The notes: generated from the sequence alone by a model not told the origin. Numbered from the stretch's first letter, positions 36,890-45,403 are shown. The stretch: DNA of 64,000 nucleotides from Gordonia sp. SID5947 (GCF_009862785.1 NZ_WWHU01000001.1:2108001-2172000), one strand, 5' to 3'. Numbers and translations are program-made.

Positions 36890-37483
36890 GTGATACCCGT
36901 GCACGAGGCGACCACCGACGTCGGGGAACAGAGCGACGACGCGCTCACGCTCGCCATCTCACTCGGCGCCGCGATCCGCGCCGCCCGGAAGGGATCGGGG
37001 CTGACGCTCCAAGCGCTCGCCCAGCGCACCGGGTTGTCCCAGTCCTTCCTGTCCCAGTCCGAGAACGGACACACTGTGCCCAGCATCCTGAACCTGCACA
37101 CCATCGCCCGATCGCTGGGCACCACGGCTCACGAACTGCTGAGCCCCTCCGGTGAAGAGGTGTCCCTCGTCCGCGCCTCCGACGGTCCTCTGTTCGAGGC
37201 GTCCCCCGGGGCGACCATGCGACGCTGCGCTCGCCGGAGCGCCGTCATGGCTGCCAACGAGATCACTGCCGGCCCAGCCACTTCCGCGTCGTCGCCGACC
37301 GAGCACGCCGGCGAGGAGTTCGTCTACGTCATCGACGGCGAACTGGAGGTCGAGGTCGGCACGACCACCTACAGCCTCGCTCCCGGCGATGTCCTCTACT
37401 ACGCCTCGACCATCCCACACCGCTGGCACAACCGTGCCGACCGGCCCACACGATTCCTCATCACCAGCTCGCCCCCGTTCTGA
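36890..37483 (+). CDS. XRE-cupin transcriptional regulator, divergent from permease-dioxygenase operon
   Basis: 197-residue regulator. Residues 20-85 form an XRE helix-turn-helix (LGAAIRAARKGSGLTLQALA; TGLSQSFLSQSENGHTVPSI). Residues 125-195 form a cupin sensor: EHAGEEFVYVIDGELEVEVG, then YYASTIPHRWHN, with the metal- or ligand-facing His and Glu. Such proteins commonly control purine, pyrimidine or amine catabolism. The start is a GTG at 36890 or 36899; neither has a clear ribosome site, so the message may be leaderless. Its divergent position, 142 bases from the permease start, makes the permease-dioxygenase operon its likely target. Confidence 0.85.
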   Translation: MIPVHEATTDVGEQSDDALTLAISLGAAIRAARKGSGLTLQALAQRTGLSQSFLSQSENGHTVPSILNLHTIARSLGTTAHELLSPSGEEVSLVRASDGPLFEASPGATMRRCARRSAVMAANEITAGPATSASSPTEHAGEEFVYVIDGELEVEVGTTTYSLAPGDVLYYASTIPHRWHNRADRPTRFLITSSPPF

Positions 37484-37516
37484 GCGCCGGCGCCAGACGA
37501 CGAGGCCGTCCGCGGG

Positions 37517-38587
37517 TCAACCCACCCGGACCGGCATCGCGACAGTCGTCAGATCGCCGCTGTCGGCCGACCGCACGATCATCGGGCACTCCGGTCCGGC
37601 GAACTCGAGCATCACTTCCGGCCCGATCGCGGCACCGACCGCGGGGTGCAGGTTCACGACGTCGAAATCGATGTCGATGGCGGGTCCGCTGACCACCGCC
37701 GACACCGCTACCGTCGGCTCATCTGTGCCACCGCGAACTACGAAATCGTCTTCGGCCGAACCGATCTCGAGGCGCAGGTAGCGCGAGCGGAACTGCTCGA
37801 CGACACCCAGAAACCGACCGCGGGACACCACAACACGTGTCGCGCTCGGCGGCAGCGCGCGCAGCATCTCGTCGTGGTCGGGGAAGTCGACGTCCAGGGT
37901 CCGGCACCGTCGGGCGCCGCCCTCCGCCCTGAACTCCACAGATGCGCCCCCGTCGGACAACGACACCTGATGCTGTCGGCGAATCCACGACAACGCGGCG
38001 CGGAGGTCGTCGGCGTCGATGGTGGCCGACCAGTCCTCGTCGGTCCCGCTGTTCGTCGCGAGTGTCCGTGTCGCCAACCGCAGTCGATCAGTTGCCACCA
38101 CGGTGATCGCGCCGTCCCGCACCATCACGTGCACGCCGTTCAGCATCGGGAACTCGACATCGACGATCGTCGCCGTCAGCACCTGTTCGAGGGCCGCGGC
38201 AAGACGGATACCGCTGAGGTCGCCGCGCACCGTCTCAGCCCGTATCGGCGACAGCAGCGATTGCTTGGCCACCTCCCCGATCTCGCCCGCACTCCGCGCC
38301 CTGATTTGAAGTTCCACCACGTGGTCGTCGATCAGCTCCGCGGCCGCGCGCGGGTCGCCGGTGTCGATCACATCGCGCAAGCGCGACAGCGGCATTCCCA
38401 TCTCGCGCAATCGCCGGACCAGTACGGCACGATCGAGTTGCTCCTGCTCGTAGTAGCGGTATCCGGTCACATCGTCGACGAATGCCGGAGCCAGCAGGCC
38501 GGAATCCGCATAGAAGCGCAGGGCGCTCGCGGTGAGACCGCAGGCGCGGGCAAAGACACTGATGGTGAGGAGTTCGTGGTCGGTCAT
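37517..38587 (-). CDS. MerR-type DNA-binding domain fused to DNA polymerase III beta-clamp-like domains
   Basis: 356-residue fusion. Residues 5-75 are a MerR winged helix: TISVFARACGLTASALRFYA, then VTGYRYYEQEQLDRAVLVRR. A helical linker follows to about 125. From there the sequence resembles domains 2 and 3 of the DnaN sliding clamp: FPMLNGVHVMVRDGAITVVA and ATDRLRLATRTL, later VSRGRFLGVVEQF, and the clamp-like end with LEFAGPECPMIVR and DLTTVAMPVRVG. The first clamp domain is missing, replaced by MerR. A TCGACC-N8-GGTCAA dyad lies 20 bases upstream. Related fusions exist in actinobacteria, with no known function to my knowledge. Start ATG 38587; the preceding gene on this strand is a TetR. 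Confidence 0.85.
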   Translation of the reverse strand: MTDHELLTISVFARACGLTASALRFYADSGLLAPAFVDDVTGYRYYEQEQLDRAVLVRRLREMGMPLSRLRDVIDTGDPRAAAELIDDHVVELQIRARSAGEIGEVAKQSLLSPIRAETVRGDLSGIRLAAALEQVLTATIVDVEFPMLNGVHVMVRDGAITVVATDRLRLATRTLATNSGTDEDWSATIDADDLRAALSWIRRQHQVSLSDGGASVEFRAEGGARRCRTLDVDFPDHDEMLRALPPSATRVVVSRGRFLGVVEQFRSRYLRLEIGSAEDDFVVRGGTDEPTVAVSAVVSGPAIDIDFDVVNLHPAVGAAIGPEVMLEFAGPECPMIVRSADSGDLTTVAMPVRVG

Positions 38588-38605
38588 GACGCCAATCCTG
38601 GGGTT

Positions 38606-38625
38606 TCGACCAACATGAAGGTCAA
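38606..38625 (-). promoter_or_regulatory. MerR-type dyad upstream of the MerR/clamp gene
   Basis: TCGACC (38606-38611), an 8-base spacer and GGTCAA (38620-38625) form a 5-of-6 inverted repeat 19 bases ahead of the start codon. MerR proteins bind such dyads between promoter boxes. It lies in the 58 bases between the TetR stop and the fusion gene start. Confidence 0.4.
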
Positions 38626-38645
38626 GGCACAAGTACGTTGACCGC

Positions 38646-39224
38646 TCACCGGCGCACGCCGACCGGGAGCGTCGACGCATAGGCCGCCATCGCACGGCCC
38701 GCACCACGCAGGGGTTCCCCCGACCGGAGAGTGCGGGCCATGACGAAAGCACCCTCGAGCGCGGCGACGAGCGCCGTCACCAGCTCGCGCGCGTCGTCGG
38801 CGCGGTAGCCCCTGCGCACGACGAGTTCCACACCCTCGTCGATCCACGAAGTGAAGATGTCGGCGACCACCTCGCGAAGGGCCGGCTCGGCCTCGGCAAC
38901 CTCTCCGGCGATCGTCCCGACCGGGCACATGTTGACCCACCCGATGCTCTCGATATCGGTGGCGGCCGAAGCAAAGGCCTGCTCGATCGCGGCGGGCAGG
39001 TCGTCGCCGTCGGCAAGCAAGCCGCCGACCAGTTCGGCATAGGCGGCACCCATGGTCCGTAGTGCCACCCCGGCGATCTCGCTCTTGCCGCCCGGAAAGT
39101 GGTGATACAGCGAGCCGTTGGGCACCCCGGCCGCCTCGATCACCTGCTTGATACCGGTTGCGGCATATCCCTGACGCCGCATGAGCTCGGCCATCGCCAA
39201 GGAGATTCGCTGATCGGTCTGCAC
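38646..39224 (-). CDS. TetR-family regulator (LmrA/YxaF type), divergent from hydrolase
   Basis: 192-residue repressor. Helix-turn-helix: ISLAMAELMRRQGYAATGIK and IEAAGVPNGSLYHHFPGGKS, which is typical of the LmrA/QacR-like group with the 'SLYHHFPGGK' recognition helix. The ligand domain has IGWVNMCPVGTIAGEVAEAE, containing the conserved Cys-Pro of this group. The start ATG at 39224 lies 22 bases from a 36-base triple-octamer palindrome shared with the divergent hydrolase gene. It very likely represses itself and the hydrolase. The MerR/clamp gene follows 58 bases downstream on the same strand. Confidence 0.87.
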   Translation of the reverse strand: MQTDQRISLAMAELMRRQGYAATGIKQVIEAAGVPNGSLYHHFPGGKSEIAGVALRTMGAAYAELVGGLLADGDDLPAAIEQAFASAATDIESIGWVNMCPVGTIAGEVAEAEPALREVVADIFTSWIDEGVELVVRRGYRADDARELVTALVAALEGAFVMARTLRSGEPLRGAGRAMAAYASTLPVGVRR

Positions 39225-39246
39225 GGTTCACATCCTAGATCATTTG

Positions 39247-39282
39247 CTCTAGAGTGATCCCTCTAGAGGGATTACTCTAGAG
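39247..39282. promoter_or_regulatory. Triple CTCTAGAG operator between tetR and hydrolase genes
   Basis: Three copies of the palindromic octamer CTCTAGAG start at 39247, 39261 and 39275, exactly 14 bases apart. The whole 36 bases are one palindrome with a single mismatched pair. The spacing suggests two TetR dimers sharing the central octamer. The site lies between divergent starts at 39224 and 39308. Confidence 0.75.
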
Positions 39283-39307
39283 GGGTCAGGCGTCGAAGGA
39301 GTTCGCC

Positions 39308-40156
39308 ATGATGCAGGTCCGGGTTCCGGCAGGCACGATCGAGTACACCGATGACGGCGTCGGCCCATCCGTCGTACTCCTGCACGGGCTGCTGATGGAT
39401 GAGACCGTCTGGGACACGACGCTGCCCCTGCTCCCAGAAGGGTTCCGCTACATCCGTCCCGTTCTGCCGCTCGGCAGCCACCGCGTGCCGATGAATCCAG
39501 ACGCCGATCTCGCGCTACCGGGCATGGTCGATCTGGTGGCCGACTTCCTCGAGGCACTCGACCTCCACGACGTCACACTCGTCCATGCCGACTGGGGAGG
39601 CGGGCTCTTTCTCACCGCCATCGGTCGCGACGACCGGGTCGGAGCGATGGTCGTCCTCCCGTGTGAGGCATACGAGAACTTCCCGCCTGGCCTGCCGGGC
39701 CGGATGGCCACGCTCGCCACGAAACTCCCCGGCGGGATCTCCCTCGCCGCTCGCCAACTCCGCATCGGCTGGTTGCGGCGCACTCCACTTCTGTTCGGCT
39801 GGATGGTGCGACGACCGATCCCCGCCGACGTCGTCCACCGTTGGACCGGCCCGTGCCTGACCGATCCAGGCGTCCGGCGTGACCTGGAGAAGTACGCCGC
39901 GACCGTCCACGATCGCGCGGAGCTCATTCGGAACACCGAGGCGCTCAGGGGGTTCGGCGGCGACGCCCTGGTGTTGTGGTCTCCGGAGAACAGGGTGATG
40001 CCGCCGGAGCACGGGCGCAGGCTTGCCGACCTGATCCCGCACGCCCGGTACGCCGAGATCCACGATGCCTACGTGTTGTCGATGCTCGACCAGCCGGCGG
40101 CGGTGGCCCGAGAGATCGGCACGTTCCTGACGAGGGTCCCGGCCGCCGGCCAGTGA
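39308..40156 (+). CDS. Alpha/beta hydrolase with Asp nucleophile and no canonical His
   Basis: 282-residue alpha/beta hydrolase. The fold opens with VVLLHGLLMDETVW (oxyanion HG). The nucleophile elbow reads VHADWGGGLF, so the nucleophile is Asp, as in haloalkane dehalogenases and epoxide hydrolases. At the position of the catalytic His, usually GHF or GHW, the protein has HDAYVLSMLDQP, with Tyr in place of His. That suggests an altered mechanism or a mainly binding role; a subfamily with this change exists as far as I recall. The start ATG at 39308 follows AAGGAG. Controlled by the divergent TetR through the triple-octamer operator. Confidence 0.82.
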   Translation: MMQVRVPAGTIEYTDDGVGPSVVLLHGLLMDETVWDTTLPLLPEGFRYIRPVLPLGSHRVPMNPDADLALPGMVDLVADFLEALDLHDVTLVHADWGGGLFLTAIGRDDRVGAMVVLPCEAYENFPPGLPGRMATLATKLPGGISLAARQLRIGWLRRTPLLFGWMVRRPIPADVVHRWTGPCLTDPGVRRDLEKYAATVHDRAELIRNTEALRGFGGDALVLWSPENRVMPPEHGRRLADLIPHARYAEIHDAYVLSMLDQPAAVAREIGTFLTRVPAAGQ

Positions 40157-41230
40157 TCACTGCTTCATCAGTCGCGTGATCTCCTCGTCGATGAGGTGGA
40201 CGGCGCCGCCGAGCCTGGCGAAGGCCTCGTTGGTGGTCTGACCGTGGTAGTAGCGGTAATAGATCTGCTGGGCGATCACCGCCGAACGGAAGAAGCCGAA
40301 CACCTCATACCACCGCCACCGTTCCGGAGTCATCTCGAAACCCATACGCTCGCAATAGTATTCGACAAACTCCGCCCGAGAGATCATACCGGGGAGGTTG
40401 GTCGGCACGCGGCGCATCAGCTGCCGGCGTTCGTCGTCGTCACCCTGCACCCAGTACGCGAGCGATCCGGCGACATCCATCAGGGGGTCGCCCAAGGTGG
40501 CCATCTCCCAGTCGAGGATGCCGATCACGCGGGTGACGTCGTCGTTCGACAGTACGACGTTATCGAGCTTGTAGTCGTTGTGGATCACGCAGTTCGCGAC
40601 GTCGTCGGGCTGGTTCTCGGCCAGCCAGGCCATCACCTCTTCATAGTCGGGCGCATCATCGGTGCGGGCGTTGCGGAATCGTGTGGACCAACCGTCGACC
40701 TGCCGCCGGACGTAACCCAGCCCCTTGCCGAGGTCGGTGAGCCCGGCCGCTTCGACATCCACCGAATGGAGTTCGACGAGGACGTCGATGAAGTTCAGGC
40801 ACAACCGGCGTGCCTGCTCTTCCGACAACGGGATGTCCGACGGCCATTCCTGTCCGGCGATCACGCCGTCGATCTTGCCCATGACGTAGAAGTCGGCGCC
40901 GAGGACCGCATCGTCGTCGCAGAATGCGACCATCGGCGCCACGTAGGGAAGTACACCGGAGAGCTTCGACTGGATGCGGAACTCGCGTCCCATGTCGTGG
41001 GCGCCGCGCGCCTTTGTTCCCTTCGGTGCCCGACGCAGGATGAGCTCGCGCGTCGGATACGTCAGCTGGTAGGTGAGATTGGAAGCGCCCCCGGAGAACT
41101 GACGAACCTCCGGCATGACGTCGAGACCCGTGGCGTCGTCGGCGTTCGCGCGCAACCACTGTGCGACCCGCTCGACGTCGAACGCATCCTCGTCCCGTAC
41201 CGCCTTGGCACCTGCCACCTGATGACTCAT
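40157..41230 (-). CDS. Phosphotransferase (APH/ACAD11-kinase-like) family protein
   Basis: 357-residue kinase-fold protein of the aminoglycoside phosphotransferase superfamily, of the acyl-CoA-linked type. Kinase marks: QFSGGASNLTYQL (nucleotide loop), CVIHNDYKLDNVV (catalytic Asp and Asn) and GILDWEMATLGDPLMD (metal Asp). This is the same fold as the N-terminal half of ACAD10/ACAD11, which phosphorylates 4-hydroxyacyl-CoA; bacterial LvaA acts likewise in levulinate breakdown. The start ATG at 41230 follows GGAGGAGAG, 31 bases after the acyl-CoA dehydrogenase stop once that gene's frame is corrected. Aminoglycoside resistance is unlikely. Confidence 0.87.
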   Translation of the reverse strand: MSHQVAGAKAVRDEDAFDVERVAQWLRANADDATGLDVMPEVRQFSGGASNLTYQLTYPTRELILRRAPKGTKARGAHDMGREFRIQSKLSGVLPYVAPMVAFCDDDAVLGADFYVMGKIDGVIAGQEWPSDIPLSEEQARRLCLNFIDVLVELHSVDVEAAGLTDLGKGLGYVRRQVDGWSTRFRNARTDDAPDYEEVMAWLAENQPDDVANCVIHNDYKLDNVVLSNDDVTRVIGILDWEMATLGDPLMDVAGSLAYWVQGDDDERRQLMRRVPTNLPGMISRAEFVEYYCERMGFEMTPERWRWYEVFGFFRSAVIAQQIYYRYYHGQTTNEAFARLGGAVHLIDEEITRLMKQ

Positions 41231-41261
41231 GTTCTCTCCTCCGACTCCGATGCTCCCGAGC

Positions 41262-42514
41262 TCACGCCCGGTACTTTCCCAGCTCGATCCGCGCCACGAC
41301 TCCCCGATGCACCTCGTCCGGGCCGTCGGCCAGTCGCAGGGAACGGGCGCCCACCCATGATGCCGCGAGGGGAAATCGTCGGTGAGGCCGGCGCCGCCGT
41401 GCAGCTGGATCGCCAGGTCGATCACGTCGAGCGCCATGTTCGGTACCTCGACCTTGATCTCGCTCACCGCCGACACCGCCTCGTGAGAAAGTCCCTGATC
41501 GAGCAGCCACGCCGCGTGCAGGACCAGCAGCCGTGACCGGTTGATCGCGATGCGGGCGTCGGCGATCCGCTCGCCGTTACCGCCTAGCTTCGCGAGTGGC
41601 TTGCCGAAGGCGGTGCGCTCCAACGAGCGACGAACACCGAGTTCGAGTGCACGTTCGGCCAGGCCGATCGCCCGCATGCAGTGGTGGACGCGGCCCGGCC
41701 CGAGACGTCCCTGGGCGATCTCGAATGCACGACCGGGTCCGAGCAGCACGTTCGATGCCGGGACGCGGACGTCGTCGAACGACACCTCGCCGTGGCCGAG
41801 CGGTTCGTCGAAGTAGCCCATGGTGGTCAGCATCCGGTCGACGCTGACGCCCGGGGTGTCGATGGGGACGAGCACCATCGTGTGCCGCGCATGCCGGTCG
41901 GCCGTCGCATCGGTGACGCCCATGAAGATCAGGATCTTGCAGTCGGGATTGCCGACGCCGGTGGAGAACCACTTGGTGCCGTTGATGATCACGTCGTCGC
42001 CGTCCGGGATCGCGGTGGCGGCCATGTTCGTCGCATCCGACGACGCGACGTCGGGTTCGGTCATGCAGAACGCACTGCGGATCTCACCTCTGAGCAGCGG
42101 TTCCAGCCACCGCTCGCGTTGCGGCCCGGTGCCGTAACGCAACAGCACCTCCATGTTCCCGGTGTCCGGGGCATTGCAGTTGAACACCAGCGGGGCGAGC
42201 ATCGACGACCCCATCGCCTCGGCGATCGGCGCGTAGTCGGTGTTGGACAGACCTTCGCCACCGTCGGTGCCGAAATCCGCGGCATACCGTCCGGCATGTT
42301 CCTTGGGCAGGAAGAGATTCCACAGGCCGGCGGCGCGGGCCTTGGCCTTGAGGTCGGTGAGGATCGGTGGCGGCGTCCACCTGTCCGCACCGGCTTCACG
42401 TCGGCGGGTGATGTCGCGGTGCACCTCGCCCTCGACGGGGATGATCTCGTCGGCCATGAAGGTGCGCACGCGATCGGTCAGATCGGCCGACCGTGAGGAG
42501 AGGGCGAAATCCAT
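41262..42514 (-). CDS. Acyl-CoA dehydrogenase, ACAD10/11-like, apparently frameshifted
   Basis: FAD enzyme of about 417 residues after correction. From ATG 42514: [37 protein letters not shown] (FAD/substrate loop), [18 protein letters not shown] and [14 protein letters not shown]. There the frame breaks: the family ending ([20 protein letters not shown] then [14 protein letters not shown]) lies in the next frame, up to TGA 41264-41262. One extra G at GGGG 41369-41372 joins them. Without it the dehydrogenase reads straight into the kinase gene, making a false 852-residue fusion. The adjoining kinase gene recalls ACAD10/11, where both activities share one chain and break down 4-hydroxy acids. 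Confidence 0.85.
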
Positions 42515-42561
42515 ACCGCGACCGTAGTCGGTCGGGATCGGCGGGTGCGGACGTTTGTGCG

Positions 42562-43209
42562 TCACCTGTCGGGACGGCGTGGCGCGTGGAGCCGCCGTGG
42601 CATCGGCGCCCAGCGCGCACAGAGCCAGATACACACCGCCACCCAGCCGGCACCGATCAGCCAGCCGGCCAGGACATCGGTGGTCCAGTGCACGCCGAGG
42701 TACACCCGGCTGCACCCGATCGCGATCGCCCAGATCGGCGCGATCACCAGCACCGACCGATGTGCGCGCACCCAGGAACTCAGTCGGAAGGCCGTGACCG
42801 CCAGCAGGCCGAACACGATGGTGCTCATCATCGCGTGGCCGGACGGGAACGAGTACGTGTCGATGTCGAGGAGACGGTCGACCGTCGGCGGGCGTGGGCG
42901 GGCGAACAGGTGCTTGAGACCGACCATCGCCACATATCCGACGAACGAACCGGCCCCCACCAGGATCGCCTCGGGGTACGCGCGGTTGCCGACGAGGCCG
43001 AGGACCGCGACCACCACGACCGTCGCGAGCACGAGGGTGTTACCGGTCGCCGTGACGACGAGCGCGATGTCGGTGAGGACATCGGTACGCGCGTCGACCA
43101 CCGCGTCGGTGATCTCGCGATCCACCCCGGCGGGACTCAAGAACACCGGCAAGCACCTGTCGTGTCGGTCGTTCGCAGCGCTCCCAAGCCACATCCAAGC
43201 GATCCGCAA
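42562..43209 (-). CDS. PAP2-family membrane phosphatase
   Basis: 215-residue integral-membrane phosphatase for lipid phosphates such as phosphatidic acid or undecaprenyl pyrophosphate. The three catalytic motifs are present: KHLFARPRP, YSFPSGHAMMS and SRVYLGVHWTTDV. Five to six hydrophobic helices are visible. A TTG at 43209 has a good AGGGTGGA site 7-8 bases upstream; the ATG at 43194 would shorten it by five residues. The gene is divergent from the MMPL transporter, only 46 bases apart, and follows no clear operon. The lipid substrate is not known. Confidence 0.9.
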   Translation of the reverse strand: MRIAWMWLGSAANDRHDRCLPVFLSPAGVDREITDAVVDARTDVLTDIALVVTATGNTLVLATVVVVAVLGLVGNRAYPEAILVGAGSFVGYVAMVGLKHLFARPRPPTVDRLLDIDTYSFPSGHAMMSTIVFGLLAVTAFRLSSWVRAHRSVLVIAPIWAIAIGCSRVYLGVHWTTDVLAGWLIGAGWVAVCIWLCARWAPMPRRLHAPRRPDR

Positions 43210-43255
43210 GTCACGGATTCCACCCTAATGATCAGCCCCTCCCGAAAGGACCCTG

Positions 43256-45403
43256 ATGAAGACCACACTGCTGTACCGGATCGGGCATGTCAGCGCAGCC
43301 CATCCGATTCGGGCACTGATCTGTTTCGTCGCCGCACTCGGCGTGCTGATCGCCGCAGCGTCGGCCTTCGGCGGCGACACCCAGGAGGACTGGGACGTCA
43401 CCGGTACGCCGTCGCAGGCCGGGATCGACCTGCTCCGCGAGCACGTACCGGGTGCGGGGAATGCCTTCGCACGCATCGTCGTCCACTCCGAGGACGGGTC
43501 CGTCCCGGCGTCGGCGATCGACGGATTGCGCGACCGGCTCGCACGGATGGAGCATGCGGCGACGGTCGACGAGGCCCGCTACAGCGCGGACCGGGACACG
43601 GCGGTGGTGACCGTCGGATACGACGTCCCGGTCACCGACCAGTCCATCATGGGCAATGCGGATGGCCTCGAGAAGGCCATCGCCCCGACCGCCGACGCGG
43701 GGTTCCAGGTCGAGATGAACGGGTCGGTACCCGAGACCGCGGCGGCGCCGATCAAGGGCCATGCGGAGATCATCGGGATCACACTCGCCCTGCTCATCAT
43801 GGTGTTCGCCTTCGGCTCGGTGGTCGCGGCGGGTCTGCCGATCGTGACCGCGGTCGCCGGACTGATCGCGGCGTCGGCGGGCGTCATGCTGCTCGCCGGT
43901 GTCATGAACGTGAGCCCGACCGCACCCATGGTCGCGAGCATGGTGGGGCTCGGCGTCGGTATCGACTACGCCCTACTCGTGGTGAGCAGACACGTCGAGT
44001 TCATGCGTCGGGGCCACGACCCCGTCGAATCCGCGGCCCGATCGGTCGCCACTGCGGGACGGTCGGCGACCTTCGCGGCGACAACCGTGTTGGTGTCGTT
44101 GATGGGCCTTCGGCTCGCCGGCCTGCCCACGTACTCATCGTTCGGATTCGCCACCGCGATCGCGGTGGTGGCGATGCTGGCCGCCACCCTCGTGGTGGTG
44201 CCCGCCCTGTGCCGAGTGGCGGGTCGTCGGATCGTGCCACGCACGGTCAGGCGGTCGGGTCCGGCCGGCATACCGCGTCGCATACCGCTGACCGCACGCT
44301 GGGCGGGTCGGGTCGGGCGACGGCCCGTCGTCGCGATCCTCCTGGCGCTCATCGTGCTCGTCGCCCTGGCCGCACCGGCCGCCGCGATGCGGACCTGGCC
44401 GTCGGATTCCGGCGCCCAATCGACGGAACTCACCACCCGGCGCGCACACGACCTGCTGGCGGCCGAGTTCGGTCCGGGCATCAATGCCGAGGTGGTGGTG
44501 GTCGCACGGTCGGGAGCGCCCGACCAACTCTCGGCGGCGCTGCGTGATGTCGCCCGTGTCCCGGGGGTGACCGCGGTCGCGCCGGTGACCGAATCTCCTG
44601 ACGGCGCAATCGAGATCGCCCCGATCACCATCGGCGCCGATCCGGCCGCCGCAGCCACCGGCGACCTGCTCTCGGCGATCCGCGACCGGCTCCCCGAGGG
44701 GGCGATCCTGACCGGCGAGACCGCTTACTACGACGACATCTCGCACATGCTGCAACGACGCCTGTGGTTGGTGATCGGTTTCGTCGTCGTGGCGTCGGTG
44801 GTCCTGCTGACCGTGTTGTTCCGGTCGGTGGTGGTCCCGGTGAAGGCCGCGGCGATGAACCTGCTCTCGGTGGCCGCGGCCTACGGCGTGATCACCGCCG
44901 TCTTCCAGTGGGGCTGGGGGCTGTCGTTACTCGGTGTCGACAACCCCGTCGCGGTGTCGAGTTGGGTACCGATCCTCATCTTCGCGATCCTGTTCGGCCT
45001 GTCGATGGACTACGAGGTGTTCCTGCTCTCCCGCATCCGCGAGGACTGGCTCGCCACCGGCGACGCTCGTCTGAGCGTGATCAGTGGACTGGCCAAGACG
45101 GGGCGCGTCATCACCACGGCCGCGGCGATCATGGTCGCTGTGTTCCTGAGTTTCGCCACCGAGACCGACATCGTGATGAAGATGCTCGGTCTGGGGATGG
45201 CGGTGGCGGTGTTCCTCGACGCCACGCTGGTTCGGATGGTGCTCGTACCTGCGACGATGTCGCTCCTCGGCCGCTACAACTGGTGGCTCCCCGACTGGCT
45301 CGATCGGATACTCCCTCATGTCGGGCTCGAGTCGGGCGACGACGTCGACACCCCTGCGGAACCGCGATCGCAACGACCCGAGCCCCGCATGACGTCGGTG
45401 TGA
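43256..45403 (+). CDS. MMPL-family RND transporter
   Basis: 715-residue RND-type lipid or drug exporter. It shows two repeats: a helix, a porter loop, then five helices. The first set has ASMVGLGVGIDYALLVVSRH and the second FAILFGLSMDYEVFLLSRIR; the Asp-Tyr pairs are those needed for proton coupling in MmpL3. TTVLVSLMGLRLAGL and TAAAIMVAVFLSFA are also family-like. The start ATG at 43256 follows AAAGGA. The C-terminal tail is short (about 45 residues), unlike MmpL3. Likely exports a lipid of the mycolic envelope or a drug; substrate unknown. It stands beside PAP2 on one side and hemerythrin on the other. Confidence 0.9.
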   Translation: MKTTLLYRIGHVSAAHPIRALICFVAALGVLIAAASAFGGDTQEDWDVTGTPSQAGIDLLREHVPGAGNAFARIVVHSEDGSVPASAIDGLRDRLARMEHAATVDEARYSADRDTAVVTVGYDVPVTDQSIMGNADGLEKAIAPTADAGFQVEMNGSVPETAAAPIKGHAEIIGITLALLIMVFAFGSVVAAGLPIVTAVAGLIAASAGVMLLAGVMNVSPTAPMVASMVGLGVGIDYALLVVSRHVEFMRRGHDPVESAARSVATAGRSATFAATTVLVSLMGLRLAGLPTYSSFGFATAIAVVAMLAATLVVVPALCRVAGRRIVPRTVRRSGPAGIPRRIPLTARWAGRVGRRPVVAILLALIVLVALAAPAAAMRTWPSDSGAQSTELTTRRAHDLLAAEFGPGINAEVVVVARSGAPDQLSAALRDVARVPGVTAVAPVTESPDGAIEIAPITIGADPAAAATGDLLSAIRDRLPEGAILTGETAYYDDISHMLQRRLWLVIGFVVVASVVLLTVLFRSVVVPVKAAAMNLLSVAAAYGVITAVFQWGWGLSLLGVDNPVAVSSWVPILIFAILFGLSMDYEVFLLSRIREDWLATGDARLSVISGLAKTGRVITTAAAIMVAVFLSFATETDIVMKMLGLGMAVAVFLDATLVRMVLVPATMSLLGRYNWWLPDWLDRILPHVGLESGDDVDTPAEPRSQRPEPRMTSV

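Noticed and set aside
35365..37125. 586-residue permease reading
   Set aside because: Its first 126 residues overlap the XRE-cupin gene on the other strand; the ATG at 36747 has a ribosome site.
39247..39282. Regularly spaced repeats at 39.2 kb as a CRISPR array
   Set aside because: Units are 8 bases with 6-base gaps and palindromic, which suits an operator and is far from CRISPR dimensions.
40157..41230. Aminoglycoside resistance by the APH-fold kinase
   Set aside because: Sequence around the catalytic loop and the neighbouring dehydrogenase fit the acyl-CoA-linked subfamily rather than drug kinases.
40157..42715. 852-residue dehydrogenase-kinase fusion
   Set aside because: The dehydrogenase C-terminus is present in another frame and the kinase has its own ATG with a strong ribosome site, so the fusion comes from one missing base.
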